This document shows positions 22,885 through 24,822 of a stretch of 24,822 nucleotides of DNA, in pieces. The notes under the pieces are model-generated. The model saw only the letters and a program-made list of their open reading frames with translations, was not told the DNA's origin and ran no database searches. The stretch covers positions 1 through 24,822 of the forward strand of contig CAZPQQ010000046.1 of the NCBI GenBank assembly GCA_964588665.1, read 5' to 3'. Source of the DNA: UBA2160 sp964588665 (GTDB lineage Bacteria; Chloroflexota; Dehalococcoidia; Lucifugimonadales; UBA1123). Both the position numbers and the translations under genes were made by a program. How positions within the stretch are numbered: position 1 is the stretch's first letter; every line of letters starts with the position of its first letter.

Positions 22885-23883
22885 TCAGAGATTCGCCGAC
22901 GCTTCCGGATTCAGGCAAGACGGCATCGTTGTCCCTGACAAAGCTCCAATGACGTTTTGAACCGTGAGCTCCCCCATCTTTTTGACCGTGGACGAGCTCG
23001 CGCTGGCGATGTGAGGAGCAATCACCACGTTTGGAAGCGTCAGCAACGGATCGTCGACAGGGATGGGCTCAGGGTCGGTCACGTCCAATGCGGCGCCCGC
23101 GATCTTGCCCGCCTTCACGGCTTCATACAGAGCGACGGGATCGACCGTGGGGCCTCGTGTCGTGTTGACGAGGAACGAGTGGGGCTGCATCAGATCGAGC
23201 TCACGCTTGCCGATGATGCGTTCAGTGTCCGCGGTCAGAGGTACATGCAAGGATACGAAGTCCGATTCTTCCAGCAATCCGTCCAAGTCTGGTCTCCACT
23301 CGACTCCGAGCCTGTCCTCCACTTCTGGCTTCCGGCTTCGGGAATAGTAGAGAACTCTCATGTCGAATGCCTGAGCTCGCCGAGCCACGGCGGTTCCGAT
23401 AAGCCCCATGCCGATGATCCCCAGCGTGGCGCCGTGAACGTCTGTCCCCAGGTACGGTATCTGATCGAAGACCTTCCATTCACCCGCACGTATCTGCCTG
23501 TCGCCAAACGAAATGTTTCTCGCGACCGACAGCATCAGCCCGAAGGTGAAGTCAGCGCACGACTCGTGCAACACGCCTGGCGTATTCGATACGAGGACTC
23601 CGTGCTTCGTAGCCTCGCCAATGTCGATGTTGTCCATTCCGACTGCCCGGTTGGCCACGACCTTGAGTCTTGGAGCTTGGTCCAGCAATTCTTTGTCGAC
23701 CTGGTCTGTTATCTCCGTAATCATGCCATCGCTTTCCCGCGCTTTTCGGAGGATGACCTCTCTCGGCGGAGCTGATCGTTCCGGCCACACTTCGAGCTCG
23801 ACGAACTGCCGCAAGTGCGCGATGGCGTCAGGAATTATGTGCTCGCGTGTCACGAAGACTCTGTTGGTTGAAAGCTCGGACAT
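22885..23883 (-). CDS. D-isomer-specific 2-hydroxyacid dehydrogenase (glyoxylate/hydroxypyruvate reductase type)
   Basis: 332 residues, the standard length for the family, which interconverts 2-oxo and D-2-hydroxy acids with NAD(P)H. The Rossmann loop is LGIIGMGLIGTAVARRA (154-170, GxGxxG at 158-163). It is followed by VLYYSRSRK (177-185), where the Arg after the second strand often marks NADP use. Catalytic residues are R243 (NTTRG), E272 (DPEPIP) and H291 (APHIASAS). The N-terminal catalytic half ends with NRAVGMDNIDI and ends its loop with SNTPGVLHESCADFTFGL. The sequence is closest in style to GyaR-type glyoxylate reductase, but phosphoglycerate or other oxo-acid specificity cannot be excluded. 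Start ATG 23883 has GGGAGT 6 nt upstream. It stands alone, 176 bases before the next gene downstream. Confidence 0.93.
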   Translation of the reverse strand: MSELSTNRVFVTREHIIPDAIAHLRQFVELEVWPERSAPPREVILRKARESDGMITEITDQVDKELLDQAPRLKVVANRAVGMDNIDIGEATKHGVLVSNTPGVLHESCADFTFGLMLSVARNISFGDRQIRAGEWKVFDQIPYLGTDVHGATLGIIGMGLIGTAVARRAQAFDMRVLYYSRSRKPEVEDRLGVEWRPDLDGLLEESDFVSLHVPLTADTERIIGKRELDLMQPHSFLVNTTRGPTVDPVALYEAVKAGKIAGAALDVTDPEPIPVDDPLLTLPNVVIAPHIASASSSTVKKMGELTVQNVIGALSGTTMPSCLNPEASANL

Positions 23884-24533
23884 GTTACTCCCTAGTCCAG
23901 TGGGTTCGGTCAGATCGTATAGAAAGACAGCTTAGAGGATGCGCCGCCATGGCCGCCATGTCAGCCTGCCAAGGCGGATATCCAAGCATATGGTGCAGCA
24001 TCTGATTCTGTCGCCTGGAGCAACACTGACTGTGCGCAATGGCATTCTGAGCGGAGATCCAACTCCCTCATGGTTGGCAGTCGTTTCCTCACCACCCGAA
24101 TTGCCTCGAAGCGACTCACGGTGAGTCGGTCGGACCCTGTTGAGATGTGTTCAATGCGTTCCTTCGGTGGTCCCTGCAATTTCGGCTGTTCCGATATGCA
24201 TGCGACGAAATACTCAGCAGGGAGATTCGTCTTCGAAGTGTATCAAGTCACGTGATCTGGAGCGAGCATGATCATGTGTGATAACATTCGCCCATCGTCG
24301 ATCAAAGCATGCCACAATGCCCATCATGCTAAGCAACAGTAGTCGCCCGGCCACACGCACCCAGTTCACACTAAGTGTGTTTGCAACGTATATGAGTCGA
24401 AGGCAGGTCCCCTTCGACCCTCGGGGTGTACGTCCTGGCTGAGTCGTCATACAGGGTGCTGCTCCAGCCGGAGCCTGCCGGCAGTGCCATACACCCAGCA
24501 AAGGACCATCTTAGTCACAGAAAGGTCGAAACG
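23884..24533. other. 650-base gap without a recognisable gene
   Basis: Short frames of 60-72 codons occur on both strands, but none has a family motif, good start context or convincing composition, so none is called. The region is only about 50% GC in the lines counted, lower than neighbouring genes. It must hold the promoters of the dehydrogenase (minus) and the metalloprotease (plus) and contains a 13-bp palindrome. Remnants of an older gene cannot be excluded. Confidence 0.5.
24367..24379. promoter_or_regulatory. 13-bp palindrome, possible operator
   Basis: CACACT-A-AGTGTG is an inverted repeat of 6 bp around one base. It lies about 160 bases before the metalloprotease start, in the gap it shares with the dehydrogenase gene. 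Dimeric repressors bind sites of this shape, but a match of this size also arises by chance and no promoter was fixed next to it. Confidence 0.3.
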
Positions 24534-24822
24534 ATGTTCAACTCGCTGACAGTAAGAATCGTAATGGCCCTCATTCTCGCCGCAGGTTTTTATGGTTTGG
24601 CAGTGGGTATCGTTGCTGGGCTCGGGGTTTTGGTTTATGCTCAAGTCGCACTGTGGGATTTTTCAGCCTCAGGCTCACTTTGTTTGCCGTGTTTGGCGCA
24701 GCAGCCATTCTTTGGTCAATCCTGCCGCGCCTCGACAGCTTCGAGCCACCTGGGCCTCTACTGATTCCTGATCGGCATCCCGATCTGTTTGCCGAGTGTT
24801 GGCTGTCAGCCCAAATGGGACA
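24534..24822 (+). CDS. M48-type metalloprotease, N-terminal part (frameshifted, 3' end outside window)
   Basis: ATG 24534, preceded by AAAGG, starts a membrane protein, MFNSLTVRIVMALILAAGFY, with a hydrophobic helix from about residue 8 to 37. The frame then breaks at TTTTT (24659-24663). With one added T, the neighbouring frame continues as FFSLRLTLFAVFGAAAILWS, a second helix, then LPRLDSFEPPGPLLIPDRHP and DLFAECWLSAQMG, which matches my memory of the start of M48 (Ste24/HtpX-like) peptidases, zinc enzymes that cleave membrane proteins. The HExxH site would lie beyond the window. Without the correction the first frame ends at 24764. The single-base loss in a homopolymer suggests either a sequence error or a recent mutation. 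The call rests on the N-terminal layout only. Confidence 0.65.

Noticed and set aside
23961..24255. Small frames of 61-72 codons on both strands
   Set aside because: No motifs, poor start context, overlapping each other; not supported as genes.
1..24822. CRISPR array, prophage, transposon or toxin-antitoxin system
   Set aside because: No regular repeat-spacer series, integrase, transposase or paired small toxin-like genes were seen.

Overview
The window looks like a piece of an uncultured, GC-rich (about 60%) bacterial chromosome with a strongly catabolic gene content. Two complete molybdenum hydroxylase gene sets, a HyuA/HyuB pair, a PD40-type beta-propeller protein and a large ATPase-TPR-LuxR regulator together recall genomes of Chloroflexota (SAR202 / Dehalococcoidia-like). 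That placement is an inference from gene content only. No rRNA, tRNA, CRISPR array, insertion sequence or phage gene was seen.

Layout. Bases 2-229 hold the last 75 codons of a UvrD/PcrA-type helicase on the plus strand. From 9051 down to 380, minus-strand genes follow closely: a PD40 propeller protein, a molybdopterin large subunit (L2), a fused FAD+[2Fe-2S] subunit, then a separate FAD subunit, a [2Fe-2S] subunit and a second large subunit (L1). Several junctions overlap or nearly touch (4-nt ATGA overlap, 1-nt gap, 8-nt overlap), so this is probably one operon encoding two different xanthine-dehydrogenase-family enzymes. Bases 9332-11631 carry an MFS transporter and a double-GNAT acetyltransferase on the plus strand. 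Bases 11663-13122 (minus) carry an adenosine deaminase family enzyme and a small conserved protein. Bases 13322-17084 (plus) carry hyuA and hyuB, closed by a strong hairpin. Bases 17378-17749 (minus) encode a small exported protein with a duplicated motif. Bases 18062-21111 (minus) hold a LuxR-type ATPase regulator broken by a stop codon and a one-base loss. Then come a PD-(D/E)xK-like protein that has lost its catalytic Lys (21251-22693) and a D-2-hydroxyacid dehydrogenase (22885-23883), both minus. The window ends in the 5' end of an M48-type metalloprotease gene, also with a homopolymer frameshift.

How the genes could work together. Adenosine/purine deamination (ADA), hydroxylation of N-heterocycles (two Mo-hydroxylases), opening of hydantoin-like or oxoproline-like rings (HyuAB) and oxidation or reduction of a small 2-hydroxy/2-oxo acid (D-2-HADH) could be steps in breaking down purines or other N-heterocycles. 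This is a hypothesis from co-location; neither large subunit shows a full xanthine-oxidase active-site signature by eye.

Two lesions are single-base shortfalls in homopolymers (a G run at 20312-20315 on the plus strand, a T run at 24659-24663), which leaves open that they are sequence errors. The in-frame stop at 20401-20403 is not of that type.
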